From the NCBI GenBank assembly GCA_002498925.1, contig DAJH01000029.1, forward strand, positions 4,096 to 11,390: a stretch of 7,295 nucleotides of DNA. The letters run 5' to 3'. Position 1 is the stretch's first letter. Each line of letters begins with the position of its first letter. The DNA is from Euryarchaeota archaeon UBA173 (GTDB taxonomy: Archaea > Thermoplasmatota > Poseidoniia > Poseidoniales > Thalassarchaeaceae). A model generated the notes under the pieces. That model worked only from the letters and a program-made list of their open reading frames with translations, was not told the origin of the DNA and did not search any database. Shown here in pieces: positions 1 through 5,891 of this stretch. Made by a program: the position numbers and the translations under genes.

Positions 1-2
1 AT

Positions 3-296
3 ATGATTCCAGCATGGATTGAGGGGGTTGGAGTTATTGCTGGATTTCTTGGTGTGATTGCATGGTTTCCTCAGATTATGAAGGTGTGGTCGGAAGGCGA
101 GCATGAGGGGATATCGATTCCCACCTTCACATTGGTTTCTACCTCACTTGTGCTATGGCTTGCTTATGGGGTACTGATTGAGTCGATAGCAATTATTTTG
201 GCGAATATTGCCGCATTGGGTTGCATAATTACAATAATTATTGGTGTTTTGAAACTACGTAGACGAGAAGGTAATGGTGCGAACACCGGGAGTTGA
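3..296 (+). CDS. SemiSWEET-type small sugar transporter (MtN3/saliva, PQ-loop family)
   Basis: This encodes a 97-residue membrane protein with the three-helix layout of SemiSWEETs, which work as homodimers moving sugars across the cytoplasmic membrane by facilitated diffusion. Hydrophobic segments lie at about residues 6-25, 40-60 and 63-83. The family's Pro-Gln motif is visible as WFPQIMKVW (residues 21-29). Trp52 and Asn68 have the same 16-residue spacing as the Trp and Asn that line the sugar pocket in the structurally known Leptospira SemiSWEET. The length is normal (about 85-100). The C-terminus is basic (LRRR), as expected for a cytoplasmic end, and its last codons run into the opposite-strand tRNA gene. 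The ATG at position 3 gives a sensible N-terminus, but only two bases precede it, so a start further upstream cannot be excluded. The substrate is unknown. Family assignment is firm; sugar specificity is inferred. Confidence 0.85.
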   Translation: MIPAWIEGVGVIAGFLGVIAWFPQIMKVWSEGEHEGISIPTFTLVSTSLVLWLAYGVLIESIAIILANIAALGCIITIIIGVLKLRRREGNGANTGS

Positions 297-349
297 ACCC
301 GGGTTAGCAGGTTGGGAACCTGCTGTCATAACCACTAGACCATGTCCGC
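275..349 (-). tRNA. tRNA-Gly (anticodon CCC), CCA encoded
   Basis: Read on the minus strand, positions 349 to 278 fold into a complete 72-nt cloverleaf. The acceptor stem GCGGACA pairs with TGTTCGC (7 bp, one G-U). The D arm is GTC/GAC with a 10-nt loop. The anticodon stem is GCAGG/CCTGC with loop TTCCCAA. The variable loop has 4 nt (TAAC). The T stem is CCGGG/CCCGG with loop TTCAACT. The anticodon CCC, at window positions 314-316, reads GGG glycine codons. The discriminator is A, the archaeal/eukaryotic state for tRNA-Gly, and CCA is encoded at 275-277. No intron is present. The gene lies 46 bp downstream of the helicase stop on the same strand, but has its own TATA-like box at the right distance. 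Confidence 0.96.
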
Positions 350-373
350 TTGTGGTATTGGAAGAGGTGCAGG

Positions 374-383
374 TAATTTAGAA
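374..383 (-). promoter_or_regulatory. TATA-like box for the tRNA-Gly gene
   Basis: On the minus strand this reads TTCTAAATTA. Its centre is about 28 bp from the mature tRNA 5' end at 349, the spacing expected for an archaeal TATA box driving a transcript that starts at or just before the tRNA. This suggests the tRNA is transcribed separately, not only by read-through from the helicase. It is inferred from composition and spacing only. Confidence 0.45.
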
Positions 384-395
384 GCACGGTGCGGA

Positions 396-1778
396 TTATG
401 GCCTGGCATCCGCCTTACGCTTCTTCGAACCCGATCTTTGCCCTCTCTTCTTTTTTCTTCGGTTCCAGTTATTGGATGATTTATTTGGCTTGGAAGATGA
501 ATTCTGATATTTTTTACCGTTTCCTACTCCCTTTCCCCTTCTTCCTTTACCGCTCTTTCCTCTATTTCTTCTTCTCGGCTTATCGGTAGTTCTAGATTCG
601 TTTCCATTACGCCTAGATGTTTTTCTTGGTTCTTCTTTGGTAATCTTGAAATCGTTCTTCTTGAGGTCTTCTGGTTGTGGATTGGTAAATCTCTTCCTTA
701 TCCCCACTTGATTCTGGATTCTGCTGTAAATCCTCTGTTCATTCCCCTTGATGAAAGAAATTACGACTCCCGAATGTCCTGCTCTGGCTGTCCTTCCGCT
801 TCTGTGTTTGTACGCTTTTGCATCATCGGGTGGATCGTAGTGAATTACGCAATTTACCCCTTCAACATCAATTCCCCTGGCAGCTACATCCGTGGCGATA
901 AGTACCATGCTTCTACCACTAGCGAATTTGTTCATGGCGCGATCCCTCTGCCTCTGATTCAAGCCACCATGTAGCGTGGAAAGTGGGATGCTATCCAATT
1001 GCATCTCACCCCCTAGGCGGTCAACTCCTGCGCGAGTCCGGCAGAAAATTATGCTTCTACCTGCCCTTCTAACTGATTTTACAGCAATTTCAGTCTTCTT
1101 GTGTGGTTTGACTTTCCAGAATTTGTGATCCATGCTATCCATGCTTATTTCCTTAGGGCCAATTTCTACCCTCACTGGGTCGTCTTGGTAGAGCTTCACC
1201 AATTTCGCGACATCGCGATCCAGTGTAGCGCTGAAGAGAACCATTTGGGGTTTACTGGTGCACTTCTCGATGATGGAGCAAACTGGCTCCATGAAGCCCA
1301 TGTCAGCCATTCTGTCGGCCTCGTCCAATACGACCATGCCGATATCGTCCAATGTCAGTGCCTTTCTTTTTAGCAAGTCGATGAGTCTCCCTGGGCATGC
1401 GACAAGTATCTCCGCCCCCCTATCTAATCCCTTCAGCTGCTTACCATAGGATGTCCCACCATACACTGAGAGGACCTTCATCCCTGATTCCCAAGCCAGT
1501 GGGTCCAAAACATTCCTAATTTGCTCCGCGAGCTCCCTTGTAGGAGTTAGAATCAGGGCCGTGGGCCTCTTTGACTCAGCGGGCTTTGTTCTCTCAATCA
1601 TTGGGAGTCCGAATGCTAGAGTCTTTCCGGAACCAGTCGGTGCTCTGCAACATAGGTCTCTTCCTTTCATCAGACTTGGAATCGCCGCGGCTTGGACCTC
1701 GAATGGATCTGTAATACCCTGACTGGCTAACAATCGGACTAGACCGGGGTCGATTCCTAAATCTGAGAATCGAACCAC
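396..1778 (-). CDS. DEAD-box ATP-dependent RNA helicase with basic C-terminal tail
   Basis: This is a 460-residue superfamily 2 helicase that would unwind short RNA duplexes or remodel RNA-protein complexes using ATP, for example in ribosome assembly, RNA decay or cold adaptation. All motifs are present in order: Q motif with Phe4 and Gln29, motif I APTGSGKT (46-53), Ia PTREL (79-83), GG (107-108), Ib CPGR (128-131), II DEAD (152-155), III SAT (183-185), IV IIFCRT (243-248), V ATDVAARGID (295-304) and VI HRSGRTARAG (325-334). Residues from about 373 to 460 form a low-complexity tail rich in Lys, Arg, Asn, Ser and Gly, probably disordered and RNA-binding. The start is GTG; an in-frame TGA lies 15 bases upstream of it, and this start keeps the Q-motif Phe near the N-terminus. 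It resembles bacterial RhlE/CshA-type enzymes in layout, but the RNA target cannot be read from sequence. Confidence 0.95.
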   Translation of the reverse strand: MVRFSDLGIDPGLVRLLASQGITDPFEVQAAAIPSLMKGRDLCCRAPTGSGKTLAFGLPMIERTKPAESKRPTALILTPTRELAEQIRNVLDPLAWESGMKVLSVYGGTSYGKQLKGLDRGAEILVACPGRLIDLLKRKALTLDDIGMVVLDEADRMADMGFMEPVCSIIEKCTSKPQMVLFSATLDRDVAKLVKLYQDDPVRVEIGPKEISMDSMDHKFWKVKPHKKTEIAVKSVRRAGRSIIFCRTRAGVDRLGGEMQLDSIPLSTLHGGLNQRQRDRAMNKFASGRSMVLIATDVAARGIDVEGVNCVIHYDPPDDAKAYKHRSGRTARAGHSGVVISFIKGNEQRIYSRIQNQVGIRKRFTNPQPEDLKKNDFKITKEEPRKTSRRNGNESRTTDKPRRRNRGKSGKGRRGKGVGNGKKYQNSSSKPNKSSNNWNRRKKKRGQRSGSKKRKADARP

Positions 1779-1780
1779 TT

Positions 1781-1810
1781 GGAACCCTACTCAGGGCGCG
1801 CGTAGGTTCC
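1781..1810. repeat. Imperfect inverted repeat just upstream of the helicase gene
   Basis: GGAACC-C-TAC at 1781-1790 and GTAGGTTCC at 1802-1810 are complementary over 9 bp with one bulged C, around an 11-nt centre. The repeat ends 2 bp before the helicase start codon (1778) and abuts the TATA-like box at 1811-1820. If transcription starts near 1789, the repeat spans the start site and would be a DNA operator; if it starts further upstream, it would be a leader hairpin. The pairing is directly visible; the role is inference. Confidence 0.5.
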
Positions 1811-1820
1811 ATATTTAGTA
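1811..1820 (-). promoter_or_regulatory. TATA-like box for the helicase gene
   Basis: The minus strand reads TACTAAATAT here, the most AT-rich stretch near the gene start. Its centre predicts transcription starting near 1789 and a leader of about 11 nt before the GTG. It resembles the box proposed for the tRNA gene (CTAAATTA). Its presence suggests the helicase is transcribed independently of the upstream ABC-F gene, 100 bp away. Supported by composition and spacing only. Confidence 0.4.
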
Positions 1821-1878
1821 TGGGCAGTGTGAATAGGTGGAATTCAATTGGTGGGTGACTCTGGGATACAGGCGGATG

Positions 1879-3534
1879 CTACTTAGAGTCGTGAAGTTCT
1901 TTCCTTCTTACATAATCTGAATAATTACCAGGCCACACCCAAAGACTCCCGTCCCCAGGCAGCTCCCAAATTGTATCGCATATTTTGTCGAGGAAGAATC
2001 GATCGTGGCTTACGGTGATTATTGCTCCATCGTATTCTTGGAGAGCGCTCTCCAGTGCCTCCTTTGCATCAGTGTCAAGGTGATTAGTGGGCTCATCCAA
2101 GAGTAGCATATTATTCTCACTTAGTAGAAGCTCTAGCAGGGCTATCCTCGCCCTCTCGCCACCGCTTAGCTTCCCCAGCGGTACTGAAACCATATCTTTT
2201 GTGAATTGGAACTGCCCTAGTAGGGCTCTGATATCGCCATATTCCATCCTGGGCCTTAGGGCCTGGACTTGCTGAACTGGATTTAGTGAGAAGTCTAGGG
2301 ATCTGTGATCTTGATGGAAGTATCCTAGCTTGACCCCTGGGCGAACATCCAATGATCCTGAATCTAATTCCAACTCTCCTTTGATTATTCTCAGAATTGT
2401 TGTCTTGCCTGCTCCATTGGGACCAACTATCCCTATTTTCTGACCTCTCCTGACACCCACTTCCAAGTCTCTTATGACTGGCCGTCCAAGACCTTCGAAG
2501 GTTAGGCTGGCTTTGTGGAAGTCGAGGACCTCGAGGCTGCTTTTTTCCATTGATTGAAGATTGAAATTCAAATTCTGACGTTGCCTTGGCTTCAAGGATC
2601 TTAACCACTTCAGTTCTCTCTGTGCTCTTGTTATCATTACATGCTTTTGGGAAACTGACTTATCGTATTTGTTTGCTCTTTTCATCGATTGCATTGCTCC
2701 GAGTAGTCTCTTTATCTCCTTCTGAGTCTTCTCTATTCTATCACTCAGGGTCTGGAGGAAGAGCTCCTTCTGCTGCAGATATGAGGAGTAATTTCCCGGG
2801 TATCCCTTGAGATGTGCGTCTTGAATCTCCGCTATGTTATTGCATACTCTGTCCAAGAAGTATCTATCGTGGCTAACTATCATGAGGGCGCCACTGAATT
2901 CATTCAAGAATCCCTCTAGCCAATTCAGTGTTTGGAAGTCGAGATGGTTGGTTGGCTCGTCCAAGAAGAATACATCTATCTCCCCCAGTCCAACCAATTG
3001 CCTTGCAAGAGCAACTTTCGCTCTTTCCCCCCCTGACAATGAAGAGAGTTGTATGTCCATCGAATGGTGAGCCAGGTCCAGTGCCTTCAGAATCTCTTGT
3101 GCGTGACCTGCAACATCCCCTCCCCCTGAACGAGCCATGAGGCTCTGAAGTTCCTGATAGCGTTCCATTGCCGGCTGCCAGTCACTATCATAGAAGGAGG
3201 GATCGGCCATCATCTTCTCCAGAGTTTCGATCTCCTCCTCAAGCTCTTGGAACTGTCTCCCCCTCCTGTTCAACTCTTCACCAAGAGTTGCAGCATCGTC
3301 AATATCCCTGACTTGGGTCAGGAATGCTAGACGCAGCCCAGGAGCTAGTGAAATATCGCCCAAATCCTGATCTTGATTGCTAATTGTCCGTAGTAATGTT
3401 GTCTTTCCGGCGCCATTGTGTCCAACCACGCCTATACGATCTCCCTCGTCAATCCTGATGTTCACTCCCTCTAGGACAGTGAGTGGCCCGAAGGCCCGAT
3501 GCACATCATCGAGTCGTATTAGCTCCCTTGCCAC
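1879..3534 (-). CDS. ABC-F family ATPase (ribosome-associated translation factor type)
   Basis: This encodes a soluble 551-residue protein with two ABC ATPase domains in tandem and no membrane segment, the ABC-F layout. Characterised members bind the ribosomal E site and act on translation (EttA, antibiotic-resistance factors) or relate to DNA/ribosome functions (Uup). Domain 1 has Walker A GHNGAGKT (38-45), signature LSGGE (166-170), Walker B FFLDEPTNHLD (189-199) and switch His in SHDRYFLD (221-228). Domain 2 has GPNGAGKT (371-378), LSGGE (456-460), LLLDEPTNHLD (477-487) and SHDRFFLD (509-516). Between them, residues about 250-325 form a charged, probably coiled-coil linker corresponding to the P-site tRNA interaction motif. 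A Glu-rich insert (about 92-135) sits where the EttA 'arm' lies. The start is GTG, with an in-frame TGA 27 bases upstream. All catalytic residues are intact. The subfamily is unclear, so no symbol is given. Confidence 0.93.
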   Translation of the reverse strand: MARELIRLDDVHRAFGPLTVLEGVNIRIDEGDRIGVVGHNGAGKTTLLRTISNQDQDLGDISLAPGLRLAFLTQVRDIDDAATLGEELNRRGRQFQELEEEIETLEKMMADPSFYDSDWQPAMERYQELQSLMARSGGGDVAGHAQEILKALDLAHHSMDIQLSSLSGGERAKVALARQLVGLGEIDVFFLDEPTNHLDFQTLNWLEGFLNEFSGALMIVSHDRYFLDRVCNNIAEIQDAHLKGYPGNYSSYLQQKELFLQTLSDRIEKTQKEIKRLLGAMQSMKRANKYDKSVSQKHVMITRAQRELKWLRSLKPRQRQNLNFNLQSMEKSSLEVLDFHKASLTFEGLGRPVIRDLEVGVRRGQKIGIVGPNGAGKTTILRIIKGELELDSGSLDVRPGVKLGYFHQDHRSLDFSLNPVQQVQALRPRMEYGDIRALLGQFQFTKDMVSVPLGKLSGGERARIALLELLLSENNMLLLDEPTNHLDTDAKEALESALQEYDGAIITVSHDRFFLDKICDTIWELPGDGSLWVWPGNYSDYVRRKELHDSK

Positions 3535-3570
3535 GAGACTGCGCGTAGACTTGTGTTGAAGTGCTCATCG

Positions 3571-3580
3571 GTCATAATTG
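3571..3580 (-). promoter_or_regulatory. Possible TATA-like box for the ABC-F gene
   Basis: The minus strand reads CAATTATGAC in the 65-bp gap between the crotonase stop (3600) and the ABC-F start (3534). Its centre predicts a transcription start near 3549 and a leader of about 15 nt. No clear Shine-Dalgarno site precedes the GTG. Another AT-rich stretch (CCTAATTGAG, 3581-3590) is an alternative. The evidence is weak. Confidence 0.28.
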
Positions 3581-3599
3581 CTCAATTAGGATGATGATT

Positions 3600-4400
3600 C
3601 TACTCTTCTTCGTCCGACTTTGAGAAAACTGGTTCCCTCTTCTCGAGGAAGGCCGAAACTCCTTCGGCAAAGTCGGGAGTCAAGGACGAGGCTATCATCA
3701 GGGCCCTCTCAAATTCCAACTGGGTCTCGAAGAAGGTTGATGTGGATGCGTCCAGCAACTGCTTTGACGATCTCCTGCTATTTTCTGACCACTTTCCCCA
3801 ATTCTTCGCTATTTCTACGGACCTATGAATTAATTCGCCATGAGGGACCACCTCATCTACAGCCCCTCTCTCGAGGGAAGTCCCTGCGGACCATACCTGA
3901 TTTTCAAAGAAGAACTTCTTGGCCTCTTGTACCCCAACGAGCCTTGGGAGGAGCCAAGTGGTGCCTCCATCGGGAGATAGCCCTAGAGCAAAGAATGCGG
4001 CAGCTAGCTTGGCCTTCTCTGAACAGACGCGGTAGTCGGCCGATAGTGCCAGGCCCAAGCCGCCACCTGCGGCAGCGCCGTTGATTGCAGCGATGAAAAT
4101 AGTCTCACTTCCTCTAATCTTGAGTATTAGAGGATGAAGTGTTCCCGTCATTTCAGCCGTTACCTGCCCTATCGTGCCATCGTCAATAGCTTCTGCAAAC
4201 TCATCTATTGGACCTCCTGCACTGAAGAAGCTTCCAGAGCCCGTGATTACAACTGATCTGCATGATGGGTCTTCCATCAGACTCTCCAATGCTTCAACTA
4301 AGGGGTCAAAATTAGCTGGATTAAAGGTGTTTCTCGATGCATCATGGGAGAGAGTCACAATGGCGACTCCCCCTTCCTCCCTATTCACACTGAATGGCAT
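3600..4400 (-). CDS. Crotonase-superfamily protein, isomerase-like (PaaG/enoyl-CoA isomerase type)
   Basis: This 266-residue protein has the crotonase fold, acting on acyl-CoA thioesters in the cytoplasm. The CoA/oxyanion-hole segments are FFSAGGPIDEF (58-68) and NGAAAGGGLGLALSADYRV (107-125). The two glutamates that add water in classical enoyl-CoA hydratase are absent: the first position is Gly116 in GGGLGLA, and the second region reads AAFFALGLSPDGGTTW (134-149). Asp144 in SPDGG matches the single catalytic acid used by PaaG-like and enoyl-CoA isomerases, and the following LLPRLVG (150-156) is also typical of that group. Double-bond or ring-epoxide isomerisation is therefore more likely than hydration. 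The ATG start is fixed by an in-frame stop at 4416-4418. The gene is divergent from the aldehyde dehydrogenase, suggesting shared control. The substrate is not determinable, and annotation pipelines may simply call it enoyl-CoA hydratase. Confidence 0.88.
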   Translation of the reverse strand: MPFSVNREEGGVAIVTLSHDASRNTFNPANFDPLVEALESLMEDPSCRSVVITGSGSFFSAGGPIDEFAEAIDDGTIGQVTAEMTGTLHPLILKIRGSETIFIAAINGAAAGGGLGLALSADYRVCSEKAKLAAAFFALGLSPDGGTTWLLPRLVGVQEAKKFFFENQVWSAGTSLERGAVDEVVPHGELIHRSVEIAKNWGKWSENSRRSSKQLLDASTSTFFETQLEFERALMIASSLTPDFAEGVSAFLEKREPVFSKSDEEE

Positions 4401-4420
4401 GATTCGCGAAGAGGGTCACC

Positions 4421-4430
4421 ATTTTTGAAC
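4421..4430 (-). promoter_or_regulatory. TATA-like box for the isomerase-like crotonase gene
   Basis: The minus strand reads GTTCAAAAAT, centred about 26 bp from the ATG at 4400. That spacing puts the transcription start at the A of the ATG, so the mRNA would be leaderless, which agrees with the absence of a Shine-Dalgarno site. Supported by composition and spacing only. Confidence 0.4.
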
Positions 4431-4440
4431 TCCATGAAGG

Positions 4441-4447
4441 TGATAAG
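4441..4447 (+). promoter_or_regulatory. Weak TATA-like box for the aldehyde dehydrogenase gene
   Basis: TGATAAG lies about 25 bp before the ATG at 4469 and is the only AT-rich stretch at that distance. It implies a leaderless transcript, mirroring the divergent gene. The match to an archaeal TATA box is poor, so confidence is low. Confidence 0.25.
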
Positions 4448-4468
4448 TCGACCCTCACTGGGCATTCC

Positions 4469-5887
4469 ATGCACACACGCGACTGCGTATACATCGACGG
4501 GAGATGGGTTCCAGCCAATGGAGAGGGGAAAATAGAGGTGGTAAATCCAACTACTGAGCAAGAGATTGGTTCTGTCCCCATCGGAGATGTGACTGATGTT
4601 AACAAAGCAATTAAGGCGGCTCGCTTGGCGTTTCCTTCTTGGTCCGAAAGCAGCATAGAGGAGCGTCAGGGTTACCTGAATGCACTTTCTGCTGCCATTG
4701 GCGAGAGGGGCGAAGAAATAGCTGAGCTGATTACTTCAGAGGTTGGCACCCCAATAAACTACTCGCGTATGGCGATGGTCGGTACCCCTCGTGTGGTTTC
4801 TCGGTCATATGCCAAAATTCTGGACTCATTCGAGTGGGAGGAAGAGATGAGGAACTCTCTAATCGTAAAGGAGCCAATAGGCGTGGTTGGAATGATAACT
4901 CCTTGGAACTTTCCTCTGCACCAGATCATTGGAAAGGTAGCTCCAGCCCTCGCTGCTGGATGCACAATGGTTCTCAAACCCTCCAAAGAGGCCCCTCTGA
5001 ATGCGTTCCTTCTAGCTGACATAATGGATGAAATAGGATTGCCAAAAGGGGTTTTCAATCTGGTTTCAGGACACGGGCGAGAGATAGGCGAGACTTTGTC
5101 ATCTCATCCGGAAGTAGACATGGTGAGCTTCACCGGTTCGACTTCTGCGGGAGTAAGCGTTTCCAGGGCTGCGGCTCCCACGATCAAGCGCGTTACCCTG
5201 GAATTGGGCGGTAAAAGCGCGAATGTGATTATGGATGATGCTGATATCCAGAAGGCCGCAAAAATGGCAGTCTATGCTTGCTTCAACAACTCGGGGCAGG
5301 AGTGCTCATCGCTTAGTAGGCTGATCGTTCCAACCTCTGCTCGAGACGAGGTCGTCGAAGTTATTTCATCCACCTTGGACAGATATACCGTGGGTGACCC
5401 CATGGATGAAGGCGTCAAGTGTGGCCCAATGGTTTCGGCAAGGCAGCAAGAGTCAGTCAGCGGGTACATTGCCTCGGGAATAGCCGAGGGGGCGACTCTG
5501 GTTTCTGGGGGCGAGGGGATGCCTGAGGGGCTATCCACTGGATTCTTTGTCAAGCCTACGGTTTTTGCCGATGTTACCCCCGAGATGACTGTCTTCCGTG
5601 AGGAGATATTCGGACCGGTTCTGACGATAAGTACCTATGAAACTGAAGAGGAGGCCATATCGATGGCAAATGACTCCGAGTACGGACTTTCTGGAGGAGT
5701 CTGGTCGGAGGATGAAGACAGGGCGCTGAGAGTCGCGCGATCATTGAGGACCGGGCAAGTCAGCATCAATGGTGGCGCCTTCAACATCAGTGCCCCCTTT
5801 GGTGGCTACAAACTCTCTGGAAATGGAAGGGAGCTTGGCTCTCACGGCCTCGAGGAATTCCTTGAAGTTAAGGCGATCCAACGCTGA
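4469..5887 (+). CDS. NAD(P)-dependent aldehyde dehydrogenase
   Basis: This is a 472-residue member of the classical aldehyde dehydrogenase superfamily, oxidising an aldehyde to its carboxylic acid with NAD(P)+. Visible catalytic and cofactor residues are Asn147 in TPWNFP (oxyanion), Lys170 in LKPSKEAP (cofactor ribose), the FTGS turn (221-224), Glu245 in LELGGKS (general base) and the nucleophile Cys279 in NSGQECSS. The C-terminal half keeps EEIFGPVL and a PFGGYKLSGNGRELG segment. The length is close to the usual 475-500, with an N-terminus shorter than in betaine-aldehyde or ALDH2 types. ATG 4469 is the only nearby in-frame start and gives the usual opening IDGRWV. The gene ends in tandem in-frame stops (TGA TAG) 4 bp from the stop of the convergent hydratase gene. 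The presence of Cys and Glu argues for a free-acid-forming enzyme; the substrate is unknown. The flanking crotonases suggest a degradative route. Confidence 0.95.
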   Translation: MHTRDCVYIDGRWVPANGEGKIEVVNPTTEQEIGSVPIGDVTDVNKAIKAARLAFPSWSESSIEERQGYLNALSAAIGERGEEIAELITSEVGTPINYSRMAMVGTPRVVSRSYAKILDSFEWEEEMRNSLIVKEPIGVVGMITPWNFPLHQIIGKVAPALAAGCTMVLKPSKEAPLNAFLLADIMDEIGLPKGVFNLVSGHGREIGETLSSHPEVDMVSFTGSTSAGVSVSRAAAPTIKRVTLELGGKSANVIMDDADIQKAAKMAVYACFNNSGQECSSLSRLIVPTSARDEVVEVISSTLDRYTVGDPMDEGVKCGPMVSARQQESVSGYIASGIAEGATLVSGGEGMPEGLSTGFFVKPTVFADVTPEMTVFREEIFGPVLTISTYETEEEAISMANDSEYGLSGGVWSEDEDRALRVARSLRTGQVSINGGAFNISAPFGGYKLSGNGRELGSHGLEEFLEVKAIQR

Positions 5888-5891
5888 TAGG

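Larger units (their letters stand above)
4411..4456. promoter_or_regulatory. Divergent promoter region with 7-bp inverted repeat (candidate operator)
   Basis: The 68 bp between the divergent starts at 4400 and 4469 hold GAGGGTC (4411-4417) and its exact reverse complement GACCCTC (4450-4456). Inside these lie TCACC (4416-4420) and GGTGA (4439-4443). Each outer arm lies 11-13 bp in front of one start codon, between that gene's AT-rich box and its start. This placement would suit a repressor controlling both genes. A 7-bp match in so short a region can arise by chance, so this is a proposal. Confidence 0.35.

Noticed and set aside
275..400. tRNA gene as an integration site for a mobile element
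   Set aside because: No integrase gene, no repeated copy of the tRNA 3' end in the window, and flanking genes look like ordinary chromosomal functions.
389..589. Plus-strand Phe/Tyr/Ser-rich small membrane protein opposite the helicase tail
   Set aside because: Its hydrophobic composition is simply the antisense reading of the Lys/Arg/Asn-rich helicase tail codons.
2117..2608. Minus-strand open frame of 163 codons within the ABC-F gene in another frame
   Set aside because: The ABC-F frame carries intact Walker and signature motifs throughout this stretch, so the other frame is an artefact.
3504..3566. Short frame starting ATGAGCACT upstream of the ABC-F start as a leader peptide
   Set aside because: It is 20 codons long, overlaps the ABC-F start in another frame, and shows no attenuator-type structure or codon bias.
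3620..4084. Plus-strand open frame of 154 codons across the isomerase-like crotonase
   Set aside because: It lies entirely antisense to a gene with clear family motifs, and its translation is low-complexity Arg/Ser/Pro without any recognisable domain.
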